DNA of 64,000 bases from Microthyrium microscopicum (lineage: Eukaryota > Ascomycota > Dothideomycetes > Microthyriales > Microthyriaceae), in the NCBI GenBank assembly GCA_010405405.1, contig MU004235.1, positions 634,538 to 698,537 on the forward strand, read 5' to 3'. The position numbers and the translations under genes are program-made. Below the pieces are notes generated by a model. It saw nothing but the letters and a program-made list of their open reading frames with translations. It did no database searches and was not told the DNA's origin. Of the stretch, positions 44,881 to 56,199 are shown in pieces (position 1 is the stretch's first letter; each line of letters starts with the position of its first letter).

Positions 44881-47800
44881 GATAGCAAACGATAATGAGT
44901 GACAAAAAGTTGAAGTTGATGCTATATTACTTGTCAGAGCCACGAAAGGATATTGTAGTAATATAGCTTGGCTGCACAATACACACTGCTAGGAGGGCGC
45001 TGATGATCTCCGCCCGAAGACCGAAACTGCTGAAATTATACATTGGCTCTAGGTGTTAGCAATACAAGACAGCCTGGTGCTTAATTCTAGGTCGGACGGC
45101 CCCTTCCATTCATGGATGGGCTAGCTAGAGGTCAGGGCGCGGAAAATCTTGACGGACAGCACGTTAGTTTTGCTTAGAGAAAGATGTTTTGGTTACGAAT
45201 AGTATGGCAAGAGTGCTATAACCCCACACAATACTCCATTGAAGTTTCGAAAAGATGAATTCTGTGCGCGATGGCACAAATACGGTAACTTACGTCTGGA
45301 GCCCTCTCAGATGCTCTTTGGAAAATGACACCAGGGACACAGTAATGCCAGTATTTCTCCAATTACTCTGGTAGCCAACAACAGGCTTCGCAAATATAAT
45401 CGATGGAGCTAGATCTTCCCAGCAGATCTTTTCAATACTCGACGTTCTCTAGGGTTCAGAGTATAGAGTAGCCGGAAGGTCTGCCGAATCAATATGTGGT
45501 CTATTGTAATATAGATGTTAGAAGGGCACAATGAACCGCAATGATTACGCTCAAAAACGCATCCTTGTCTGGCTCAGTATGGCTTTTCCTCTGGCTCACT
45601 CAATTTAAGGTTGTTGGGGATTTATGAGCGTAGGTACGTAGATCATTCAGTCCGGACAAGTTGTTGGCGTGAAGTTGAAAATTTCCCGTGCCTGACAAGG
45701 AACAACACATTCGTTTTATGGTACACCCTGGCTCAAATATACACTCGATGCTCAGGGTATTGGAGGTCCTATTTCTGCCAATGGGAGTCAGTGAATGCCG
45801 TCCACGTTGCGTAATTAGACTAAGTAGATGAGTTTCCACCAATGTAGACGTGTGTAACAATAATGATGGATGGTTTGGAGATGTCCTCAGGTACTGGCAA
45901 AATTTCTTTCGACGGATATATGATTAAATCGGCAGATTGATCGATAGATACAGTTTAGTGATCTTCGTGGAACGAATATGATATGTCTTAATTGAACAAG
46001 TTCAATGTCTGAATATCACGCCAGGCCTCTGGCAATGTATTGAAAGCCTTTCAACCATACTTACGTCCTACAGAATACAGCACTACAGTAATTATTCCTT
46101 TCGAGCTGTGTGCAAGTTCTACTAGTTACCTATAGGATTGTTGCCATGCGATTTGCCCTCGTATTCGGGCTGAATCGAACACCGATAGCGAAGTTTGCCA
46201 ATTTTTTGCCAAAAAACTTCAGTTCAAGACATTTAGTGCTTGAAGATAAAAACAAAAAAGTTTAAAGAAGGCAGCAGTGTGACATGGGTGCATAAAGCTG
46301 CAGTGATTGCGGCTTCAAAGCCTCGCTATACCAAATTTAGACACCGATGGGTGCCCACTGCCTGCCCAACAAACAACCATATGTACCAACCTTGTGCAAT
46401 TATTTTTCAGGGAAGTTGCTATGATTTAAATGATCGAACATTTCCAGTTCGAAGTAACCTTCGGGTCTTCTAGGCTAGCTTGCTAGTCGCCTTCCCTTTT
46501 TGCTTCATGCTACATGTTCGAATCGTGTACTAATCTGCGGAGGTTCAATTTATTTGACCGCCCACACCACAAATGCTGGTCTGTATTTTGGCTCAACCAG
46601 CTGCCTTTGCATTTTAGAAATGACTTGGAATAAGATAGAGATCAGAAAGTCATCACTTGTGGATTTTCTCTTTTTGATGTGTTACGAAGCAATAGTAATC
46701 TAAATTATGCCCCCAATCCATGGTCTGCCGACCAGTTCCGGAAGTCCATGTCACTGTCTGTCTTGAACGAGACAGCCCAGCCCCAGTGTCCAAGATTTGG
46801 AAAAGCAAGACTTACACCAGCAGCTGTTGTAAAAGCCGACATAGTCGATTACCGTAGAAGCTATGAGACAGGCTGCATTGCACCTGCCATAGTCTTCCCA
46901 AGTGCTTGGAGAGTAACCACCAAGATGCAGATTGTCGAGCGAGCCTTGTTCTTGAACCAGGCTCCATCCTCGTTGAATTAATTGGCCGCCTTTTCGTTTG
47001 TCAACGTCTTGTGATCCTCCTGATATCCAGGCATAGAGCAGTGACAAAGAAGCATAGACAAAAGAAGCATTAGGAGGACAAGAGTGCCAGCAGTTTTGTA
47101 ATGGTGTAGCTCCATGACCTAGAGGCAAGACCAATAGTTGTTGTTCTATATTCCATTCAGATCACGGAAATGGTAATGCTCCATGGTAAAGCTAAGGGAT
47201 CGCCAACAGCAAGACTTGTTCTGCTAACAAGTCATGTCGAAGCTGACATAAATGCGCAGTATTGAGATCCCACAGCGTATCATGGTACAGTTGATAAGAT
47301 ATGAAGTAAGCGTTGGAGGGATCGACTAGTTGTTCGACTACAACATCACTTCGCGTCGAGTTCCAGTCATGTCCAGGATGAGTTCGGGCTGATATTTCTA
47401 TCAGTCTATCAGCTTCTTCTCCGTCGTGAAGTTCAACAGAGTCCCCTGGTCGACCATGGCCAAGTCTATACATCGTACAAAATGCTAGAATGGAGCGTGG
47501 CGGAAGCTAGCAGTTCGACTCTTCTCGTATCTTGGGTCTCACTGTTGAATCTTAGTGTGTTCAATTCTTGGTATAGATTGACTTGGCCTAATATTTGGAT
47601 AGAAAAGGAAAAGAACTTCAAAAGAAGAAGGACAAGAGTAGAAAGTCAACGTCGCGTCTCGACTGGCAAGCGCGGAAGAAGGACGCTAGTCCTTCCAGGC
47701 TAACCAAAAGCACTCTAGCGCGTCCAGTTGGCAGTAACCCTCCAACCCTTATCTCCAACGACAATCCAACTCTGTGCTTTGAGTTTGATAGCTTACGGTT

Positions 47801-47985
47801 CTATTTCATCTCAACAAATCGAAATGGGCTGGTCTTGCGTTCTTTACATGCAATATGCATTTAAATTATTCCATGCATCCTACAATAGCTAGCCCTGGGA
47901 TCCCATCATTCCAAATCGCTTTCAATGCCCTCTGCCCCTGGGCCCAAGCGCCGCTTTTCTGCTCCCGACCGCAACCCATTTTCGC
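44881..47985. other. Gene-poor stretch, 3.1 kb
   Basis: This is the longest gap in the window. The sequence is AT-leaning without strict repeats. Possible remnants: a minus-strand ORF at 47473-47192 (93 codons, listed separately) and, below it at 47115-46978, a 45-codon ORF starting MELHHYKTAG with a leucine-rich hydrophobic stretch. Nothing else is supported. Confidence 0.5.
47192..47473 (-). CDS. Doubtful small ORF, 93 codons
   Basis: The frame starts MYRLGHGRPGDSVELHDGEE and contains mixed acidic and polar residues with no signal peptide or membrane helix. It has no recognisable domain and could be a chance ORF. It is listed because its composition is more protein-like than neighbouring ORFs and it lies in an otherwise empty 3 kb gap. 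A short hydrophobic ORF follows 77 bases downstream on the same strand; no clean splice joins them. Confidence 0.22.
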   Translation of the reverse strand: MYRLGHGRPGDSVELHDGEEADRLIEISARTHPGHDWNSTRSDVVVEQLVDPSNAYFISYQLYHDTLWDLNTAHLCQLRHDLLAEQVLLLAIP

Positions 47986-48516
47986 TTAGGTGAAGGCAGT
48001 AACACCCTTGGCGATAGCCTCAGAGATCTTAGCAGCCTTGGACTTGGCAATGGATTGAGCGAGGGTTGGCATCTTTGCGACTATAGCGTCAGCAAGGGCG
48101 TTAGAAGCCTTCTCTTGAGTGGCAAGCTGGGACTTGACGGTGGCAGCTTGGTTAGCTTTGGCGATTACGTCTTTCTTTCCAATGAGGTCTGTGATGACGG
48201 TGTTGGTCTTCTCGAGCAACTTGTCGCTGGCTGTGGATACACCAAGCGCATCAGTGAGGGCGAGCGTGTCCTTTGCGCCAGTGATCTTTGCGGTGGCAGC
48301 GTTGATAGCGGCAGCAACGGCCTCGGACTTGCTGGTCACATCAGCGGTTTGCTTAGCGGCATCGGCGCCACCGGTGAGGCCCTTGACGGCAGTGTCGAGG
48401 GTGTCGAGAGCGGAGCTGATGCTGCTGAAACCATCAGTGATGGTTGAGAGAGTCGCGGCCGACTGGGCGAAAGCGCCGCCGAGGAGGGAGAGAACAACGA
48501 GATTTTTGAGTTGCAT
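47986..48516 (-). CDS. Secreted hydrophobic surface-binding protein (HsbA type)
   Basis: This is a single exon of 176 residues. The signal peptide is MQLKNLVVLSLLGGAFA, cut before QSAAT. The mature protein is almost entirely Ala/Thr/Ser/Lys-rich helix with no Cys, Trp or Tyr, repeating patterns such as ITDGFSSISSALDTLDTAV and DALGVSTASDKLLEKT. This fits the HsbA/MP1-like cell-wall galactomannoprotein family, whose members coat hydrophobic surfaces or bind lipids and can recruit cutinase-like hydrolases. I chose the ATG at 48516 because the alternative at 48537 would place seven extra, partly charged residues (MPVRSVI) before the signal peptide. Regulation is not visible. Confidence 0.85.
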   Translation of the reverse strand: MQLKNLVVLSLLGGAFAQSAATLSTITDGFSSISSALDTLDTAVKGLTGGADAAKQTADVTSKSEAVAAAINAATAKITGAKDTLALTDALGVSTASDKLLEKTNTVITDLIGKKDVIAKANQAATVKSQLATQEKASNALADAIVAKMPTLAQSIAKSKAAKISEAIAKGVTAFT

Positions 48517-50818
48517 GATAACTGATCTAACTGGCAAGCATAAGTTAGTATAAGCTGATTATATCTTCTAGACCAAACTCACAAGAAAGTTATTTAGGGA
48601 ATGTCAAAGTTTCGATAGGACTGATTGAGAATGCTTGAGCAAGATCCAGGCTGCTTTATATCTACTGCTCCTGGTTCTTATACTTCTAGCCATAGCACAA
48701 GCGGTTTATTTCTTCACATGCAGACACAATGCATATGGCCGGCCCTGGTCATAATACTAGCTCACCATCTCGCCGCATTGTCTAATCCATCATCTTAGAT
48801 TGAGGATTACGGGACTTGCGCCTTTCGTGGTCAGGATTTGTTCTTCAAATCACATTGCGCAACATTACAGGCTGCCTGGGCCTGCGTCTTGTTGCTTCTG
48901 TCATTGGAGCTGTAGCAATCAAGCCCAGTATCAGATTAATGATCTACACAGAACCCCAAAGCCATCCCGGCCTTCGTCTTGTCAACGGTATGGCTCCTGG
49001 CCCTTGGGTAATCCGTGCACAGGTACCGCTTAAGGTGCTTTGATCATCTCCTCGATTACTTCACTCCTACTTCTCTATGCTTGCTCTACTAGTAAGGACT
49101 GAAGCAGTGAAGTCTTCTGGGATCACGTAGACCTTGAGTACAGGGTCACTGCGGCCCGCCGACTTGAGATTGCCCCTCTATTATTTTGCCATGCTCAGAT
49201 GTACCAGAGAATTAATACAGTTCATGATGACATTACCCACGAAATGACGTGTCAGCACGGTTGGTATTCTGTTATGTATGGAGATGTCCACGTTTTGCCT
49301 TGAAGAATACGCCGGGCGTCTCTTTCGACATTGCGAGAGTAGAGAGATATCTCAGTCAGAAGATGACCTGAAGTTCTTGATATTGTAGATAGATGGTCAA
49401 AGATCGGTGGACTAGAGGCGTTAATATTTCAGCTCTACAGAGCTGACGCTCAGATTCAGGTTCAAATCTATATGACCACTGAACTAAAACGCCAAAGCAC
49501 GATGCCTGATAATGTCTTCTCTTGCACATAAAAGGTAGCACACACACCGACCGATGTTTAGTGGTACTAGCTCACCCCATGTCCTCTATAGCAACGACAA
49601 AATCGCTATAGTTCCGGCCGGTATGATTCTGAACTACTTGAAGACCCGGCCCAATTAGTATTCCTCGGCTTAAAGGTAAATTGGCGGATCATAGCATTAC
49701 AGCGACCGTCAAACACCATGTTGCACACGAGTTCTCTCGATCCTCGCACTGATGACTGAACTACTTAGCGGATTGCATTGTTCATCTTTCAAAATTGCAA
49801 TATCCATTGCGTATAACAATTTCAAACTGATCCTACGGAATCTAGAGTTCGTGAACTCGGATTTACCTCTTTTTCGGGTGTTCTATGAACAGGGTATCAG
49901 TGGGCTATTCCACGATTTCCATTTACGGGCCGATTGACTAAAGTGAAGCAAAGCGCTCTACCGAAACGTAAGTATCTCTACTACAGCATTCAATCAGCAG
50001 TCAGTGCTATCTACTCGCACGTCTTTACCAGTCCATCTAGCAGATCATACAAGCACGAGTGCACATCAAGGTGCATTTGGTGGAAGCAATCATCGTGAAC
50101 ATCTGTTGACATTAAAAGCGGCGAAAAGGCCGTAAAGCTTTTAGTTTCTTATAAGCTAGCTTATTAATGCACAGCTGGCAAGATTGCTTAGATGACAAGT
50201 CCTACGAAAATTGTTGGCCAGCAAAGACAGTGATGTTTAATTTCTATAAAGATGCAGTGTGACTTTTGTATCGATAATGGCTATGAACATGATTCTTTGG
50301 TTGATGACCCGTATTCATATAAGAACTCGGGCCGAGCGCAACTTTTCAATGTCAAGTTTGTGCCTGTACAAGAAATGGATTCGACATGGAATCTTGAATG
50401 GTTTTGGCGGCCCGAATCCAAACCACCACAAGATTAAGGTCAAAGAGGAAGCAAACGCCTTTCAGTGACCGGCCGGTTTGATGTAGACGTGTCCTGAAGC
50501 GTTGCAATCAGGTGCAATGTCATAGTGGGAAGCTTTGTTGACGATGTCATCTATTAGCGAGCCATCTCCTGGCAAAATGTTGGTAGCACATCAATCAACA
50601 GCAATCCAGTTGTTTTGGTATGCTCTCTGACGTTTTTGGCCGGGTGTGGGTATGCTAAGAGTCGCTAAAAAGTAAGGATGGTAGCATAGATCCAATAAAC
50701 CTGGTGATGAACGGACAGAGAGACCGTATCTTCATCTCCAGCTCCACTGGTGTTCCTTGTTAATGTGATGCTTATAGTAATGCTGTGGAACGCCGCAAGT
50801 CGCTGCCGTCACACCGTC
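48517..50818. other. Intergenic, 2.3 kb
   Basis: The right side of the HsbA promoter and the 3' UTR of RNase III lie here. Only ORFs of 60-77 codons are present, none recognisable. A partial tRNA-like acceptor pairing at about 49373-49480 was examined and rejected. Confidence 0.55.
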
Positions 50819-52078
50819 CTATTGATGATACAGCTTCTTTTTGCCGTTCAACTTGTCGAACTCAAGCTTCTGGCGATGGGCGTATTCTAGAATATCTCTC
50901 GACTTGGAAAAGGCTTGCTTGGCCGCTTCCGCTCCAGCGAGCTGTTTGCTTCGTCCACTTCCGCTTCCCAGGTTTTGTCGATCGTAGCCCCAACCAGTCA
51001 GGTAGACACCCATGAAGAAGGTGGTCCGATTGTTGACTTTATCAAGCTCCATCGGTTTCTCCTCGACATACTCCAGCTTGATTCCTTTCGAAACTAGGAA
51101 ACGTTGTAATTCGCTCTTGACATCCATGCTCATCACTTCTTGAAAGCCGTTCTGTTTGCCTTCACCCTGTCTGCGCCATTCCTCAACTTTGGGGCCCCAA
51201 AGCTCATGTAGCCAGTCTTCGGCAATCTTAAACCCAGACTGTTCATCAGAGAGGATAACACACGCAACGTAAGCTTCGAATACGTCTGCCAATACTTTCT
51301 GCCACTTTCCATCTCCGATCTTGTTGTCAATCTTAGGCATATTGGTCATTTTGATTCGCTCTCCCATGCCATAATCCCGCGCATATTGAGCAAGTGTCTC
51401 GTTCTTGATCAAAAGCTCACGGAGACCAGCCTTCTGACCGACAGTATGGGTAGGGAAACGGTTGTGAATGAGCCGCGTAGCGATAACCTCCAAGTATGCG
51501 TCTCCCAAAAACTCGAGGGGTTCATAAGTGTTCGTGCTCGTTGCGGGCATGTACTCAGGGAGCGCACTTTTGTGCGTAAAAGGCGCATCGAGAAGGGTCA
51601 GGTCCGTGATCGGAGGTAAAGGTGGTATAGTAGTTTTTCCGCCCATGGGATGGGCACCTGATAGGGGAGCTGGAAAACCAGGGGCTGGCGCGGGTACATC
51701 GGTATGGTTCACAGAGGTATTGCTACCTTGTGAATCGGGTTGACGAGACTCTTTGGCGAAAGCGGCGGATGCTTCTTTGTATAACAGTTTGCGAAGAGCT
51801 GTGGCATGTTCTTTTGCGTCGCCGGAGATTCCTACAGTGCTCGCCACCATGTTCAACCCAGTTTCCAGTTCAGCTAATGCGCGCTGCACCACTTCTGCAT
51901 AGCTCACACTGGACGCAGGTGTCGAGGGAGTGGCAGAACCGTTAGAGACCTTTTGCTTTTTGACAGCTGGCTCAGCTTCAGTCGCGTTGTTGCCGCTGAG
52001 CTCCTCTAGAGTTCGCTTCCAAGGAGGCATCGCAGAAGCGGAGTCCGAATCTACGTTGGACATCTTTTCTTCGTGCAA
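50819..52078 (-). CDS. RNT1: Ribonuclease III (Rnt1-type)
   Basis: This is a single exon of 419 residues. Rnt1 cuts double-stranded stems in pre-rRNA, snRNA and snoRNA precursors in the nucleus. The N-terminus has a basic nuclear-import-like stretch (AVKKQKVS). The catalytic domain spans about 160-280: the family signature YEPLEFLGDA gives Glu189 and Asp193, and LADVFEAYV gives Asp265 and Glu268, the four metal-binding acidic residues. A dsRNA-binding domain follows at about 310-400 (VKSELQRFLVSKG; GSGRSKQLAGAEAAKQAFSK). There is one RNase III domain and no helicase or PAZ domain, so it is not Dicer. M6 at 52063 is an alternative start. It is divergent from the RhoGEF gene. Confidence 0.93.
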   Translation of the reverse strand: MHEEKMSNVDSDSASAMPPWKRTLEELSGNNATEAEPAVKKQKVSNGSATPSTPASSVSYAEVVQRALAELETGLNMVASTVGISGDAKEHATALRKLLYKEASAAFAKESRQPDSQGSNTSVNHTDVPAPAPGFPAPLSGAHPMGGKTTIPPLPPITDLTLLDAPFTHKSALPEYMPATSTNTYEPLEFLGDAYLEVIATRLIHNRFPTHTVGQKAGLRELLIKNETLAQYARDYGMGERIKMTNMPKIDNKIGDGKWQKVLADVFEAYVACVILSDEQSGFKIAEDWLHELWGPKVEEWRRQGEGKQNGFQEVMSMDVKSELQRFLVSKGIKLEYVEEKPMELDKVNNRTTFFMGVYLTGWGYDRQNLGSGSGRSKQLAGAEAAKQAFSKSRDILEYAHRQKLEFDKLNGKKKLYHQ

Positions 52079-53126
52079 GTTGTAAATCTTACGAATAGTG
52101 AACAGAATCTTCAGGGCGACTAGACCTCGGGAAGGAACGCGGGTTGTTGCATGCAGACTCTAGAGATGTCGCAAATTTCGAGTGATGTCAGGAGTCAGTG
52201 GTTTCCAGTAGCGAAGCGAGAATAATGCGCAGGTTGATGGAGATGATCTGGCTGAGGTTGTGTTCGAGTGTGTTGCCCAACAGTGAATAAAATTGGCAGA
52301 GAGCAAACCAACGGTTGCAGTGTTAGCGTTGACCCCTTTGGTTCTCGCGCTATGTTCCTGGACCAATTATAATTCATGATACTTTTAGGATAAAGCGCAC
52401 CGCTCTGATTGGCTGATACTGAGCCTCACATAGAAATCCCCGATTTCATTGGCTAAACTTACCACTGGTGGGTCATTGTCTCTGATGCATTGTGTTTTTC
52501 GCTTTCAACGACACTGAACTCTACGATCCAAAATAGATCAACAGCTATTGAGGCTAAACTTGCAAATAATCATAGCACGTTCTTGGAGGCGTTTTGGTTA
52601 TCAGAGCCATGAAAAGATTTGTATGCCAGAAGTTAGAACAATATGAATTTACATTTTACTAGTCGAGAAGAGATGAATCGTTCCATAAATACGGTACTAG
52701 GTACTACGTATCCTTGATGGAGTTGAAGAGTTCTATGTCCCCAGCAGCAAGATTGTTACAGTTACCCGAGGCTTAACCATTGTTCGCAGTATAATGTTAG
52801 ACGAAAGAGACCTTATTGTGTTCAACACTACAGCAGGCTGCGATAGTGCGATGTACTTGTACACCAGCTCGAATCGCAAATCAATAACAGGGGTTGTTTG
52901 AAACGGGTCAGCGCCTCATGTAACTCATCCGCTCAAAGGCTGCATATGCGACCGCCAATCATGCTCTGTCAATCCGCTCTCACCTTGAGGCTTGGAGGCC
53001 GGGCCCCGCAGTCTGAGGAACAACTTTGCACAGCCTCGCCGAAGAAATTATCGCGTAGAGTAATCTCATGCTCGATTGAATACCTTGAACTATCTTTACT
53101 CTGTCATTTATGCCGCTCACTATATC
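52079..53126. other. Divergent promoter region, 1.0 kb
   Basis: The region separates RNT1 and the RhoGEF gene. Only short ORFs are present. It is AT-leaning from 52380 to 52820. Confidence 0.55.
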
Positions 53127-56100
53127 ATGGACCTTGTTGGGTCAATTAACGGACTTCTTAGTGCTACCGAAGGAGTGTCTCGACTTCTGGAACGTCCTCC
53201 TTCCGAGTCAATATCAAAGGATGTACGCCAAATAACCATTCAGCTGCTCTCAGAAGTCCAGAGAACGGGGGTTGTTCTATCCGGCCTCAAAGCTCTTACG
53301 AGCAACGTACAGTCCACTCGTCAAAATATGCCTCGCTGATACAAGTCGATCATGTCATCGCAGTCTTTACGGATGGTGTCTTGCTCTTCTCGCAAGTTGA
53401 GGAATCCCTGTCCTCATTCCCATTTATCGAGCCCAATGAGTCGTATCAGCCTGTATGGATGAGGCTGCAGTTCGCCAGAAATGAAACTGCTCTACAGTCT
53501 TTCATCACGAGGCTCCAAGGATTCAAAAGCTCGATATCCTTGATCTTGAACATACTCTCCAGGCAAGACATTTCTTCTCTTTCTGCTTTGCTCCCTGTTC
53601 GCGCATGATCTAACTTCGCTACCTAGTGATTCTGATCTACATGCGGAGCAACGGCAACTTGAACTATCAATGAATGTTAATGAGCTTCTCACAATGAACC
53701 GAGACCTATCACGACGATTGATGAATCTCGAAGATGCATTTGAAGTTCAAACAATAAGATCCAAGCGACAGAGCATACAACGTGATAGCGGCCAATCGTT
53801 TTGTATTGGTCCAGCTCATCATTTTCCGAGTTCCTCCAACTTCGACAATCGGCAGAGTTCGAGTTCAGACAACGGTTCGATACTTTACATGGGCCCAGCA
53901 CACCATAAATCTACCTCCCTAGAATTCGAAGAGATGTCTTTGGGCGGTTCTAATCCGGCTGCCGAAGATGATGAATCACGGCTCATGTCTGGCTTTGATT
54001 ACGCCACCGATCTCGAGTCTTCTCGAGTATATCGTCGAGCACAGCGTGACACAATGGACTTTTCTTTTCGGAGCTCGATTGCCGAGTCCAACAACTGGTC
54101 CATTTTCTCGGGCGTGAGCCTTGGACAGATATCGTCAATAGCAGTGATTGCTCTTCCTATATGTATCGAGGATCTCACAAATCCTCAATATTACGCTATC
54201 AGCAAGCAGCCTATCTTACCGCAATCGACACCAACATCTATTCTATACGAGCGGTCAATCTTTCGTGATTGTCTCGAGATCAAGCTACAGCTAGCTCAGA
54301 TCCCTGGTTTCTCAGAATTGTTTCTTGAGGTCGAAGACGAGATCCTGCAATCAGACGCTGTCTTGCAGAGCGAACGAACCGATGACAGCCCTCTCAACCA
54401 TTTCACGCTGCTAAAACACTGCCTAAATCGAGGTTATCCCTTACTGATGCTCCTCAAAGAATCAGAAGCAGACCCTCACCTGGCGAATTTGGGGATTGTA
54501 TATTCTAGAGGGGCGAACTTTTCCCGAAAATATGCGATTTATACCTTTATCAAGACCTGTACGGAACTCTTTGAATTGGGAGGCGAAGACTTGATCTCAA
54601 TGGCCCATTTTGAATTGCATGATGAGATCGGGTTTCTCAAGGTATACTGGTATCTTTTTGGCCATGTCATGCGTCTGATACTGACGGAGCCTCATAGGTA
54701 ATTGCAGTAGTCTCACTAATTCTGCAACGACTCACTATTGCTGGTGAAATCACCACTGTCGATGTTAAAACTGCACTCGAGAATCAGATGATGAACAAGC
54801 AAAGTGCGACAGAGCTCATTGCACAGCTGTTCCTTGCAGAAGAGAGGGCATACGTTAGTCAGCTCCAAGAATTGGTGAATGCGAAAGAAGGCCTTGAGCG
54901 TACAACTGGTCTCACTGGCGATGAAATTCATTCTACGTTTGGACCTCTACATATGATAATCAACGGTCAAATACGCTTTTTGATGGGCTTAGAGATGGCC
55001 ATACTCGAAGAGTCAACAGAAAGGAAATTGGGAGCACTTTTTGTTGATTGGTCTGGTATTGGTCCTCTGTACGCCAATTTCATTTCTCGTGAACCTATCG
55101 GAAAGGAGTTATTACGCAAAAGACTAGGGAACAGTCAGGAGGATAGCACAACAGCCCACAACGTTTCACGGCTGGCCACCGCGATCAAGCTGTTGACAGC
55201 GCCATCACAACGATTGGCAAAATATCCCGGCTTTCTTGACGTAAGGTGTTTAACCTCTTGTATTTCAAGACCAAGGACTAAATAGTTATAGGAGATCCTT
55301 CAAGCCAGCATATTTGACCAAGAACACAAAGACATCAAGCTGGGTATTGATGCAGTACAAACTGTTCTGCAGCAGATCAATAAGTTGATCAAAGAACAAG
55401 AGTTTGAGGATCAAAGAAACGAATTGGCCCATCGGGTTATTGATTGGTGAGTTTGTCAAATTTGAACTTATCCTTGACCGTGGGCTTTTAGACAGGACTC
55501 ATTGGAGTACAAACAGTTTGGCTACTTTCTTGGCTGACAAATTCTAGGAAGGGTCATAGAATCGAAACCTTTCGCGCACTTCTAATATGTGACACTATCG
55601 AGATAATCAGAGGACAAGGCAAAGACGAAGATCGCAAAGACAAAGATCGCAAAGTGGGTATGATGGCGACCGTTCGATAGATCTCTTATCTAACGAGAAC
55701 TTATAGTACAGGGTCTACTTGTTCGAGCGTGTCCTTTTGGTTTGCAAGCTCACGTACCCTGCTGCGAAGAAGCCAAAACAGAACGTCTGGAGACCATTCT
55801 CTCGTAAAGCAGTAATTGCTCCGGATGAGAGCGCTGTCAGATTCTCTTTGAAAGGCAGAGTCTTCGTCAACAACATAATTGACACAGTTACATCATCCAA
55901 GCCAGGTATGTACCAATTAGCTTTGTTCTCCTGACACGAACTAACCTAGCAAGGCTCTTGGACTTGCCAAGTCTTTTGGAAAGGCGATCCAGCCGTTGAA
56001 GAGGTTACCCTGAAATTCTCATCGGAACTTCAACTGAACATGTGGCAAGAACTAATCCAGGAAGCCAAAAGACTAGAGCATGAAGCTCAACTACGGAAGC

Positions 56101-56144
56101 GCATTGCGGCCTACCCGGCAACATCAGAGAACACCCAAATCTGA
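53127..56144 (+). CDS. Cdc24-like RhoGEF with fungal STAND-type N-terminal region; apparent frameshift
   Basis: I join exons 53127-53562, 53627-54641, 54698-55240, 55292-55446, 55548-55653, 55707-55905 and 55954-56144, about 880 residues. RhoGEFs load GTP onto Cdc42/Rho for polarity. Domains in order: a helical N-terminus (MDLVGSINGLLSATEGVSRLL; IQVDHVIAVFTDGVLLFSQVE) resembling the fungal N-terminal domain of STAND proteins; a Ser-rich linker; Cdc24-calponin (about 345-500, RDCLEIKLQLAQIPGFSELF, GEDLISMAHFELHD); DH (about 515-700, LFLAEERAYVSQLQELV, LTAPSQRLAKYPGFLDEI); and PH (about 720-860, YLFERVLLVCKLTYP to MWQELIQEA). No PB1 domain follows, unlike canonical Cdc24. Between about 53318 and 53336 the frame must shift by one base (a stop at 53337 otherwise ends it). 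The intron at 53563-53626 has a GC donor. Confidence 0.75.
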
Positions 56145-56199
56145 CATCCAAAATGTGTGTTTTTGACAGTTTATACCTTTCCTATACCCTTGTTCTGCC

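Noticed and set aside
46505-46535. T-arm-like hairpin ACATG-TTCGAAT-CGTGT
   Set aside because: No matching acceptor or anticodon arm lies upstream; it is an isolated hairpin.
49373-49480. tRNA-like pairing (TGGTCA...TGACCA) with a GGTTCAAAT loop
   Set aside because: The T stem does not pair, and D and anticodon stems cannot be drawn.
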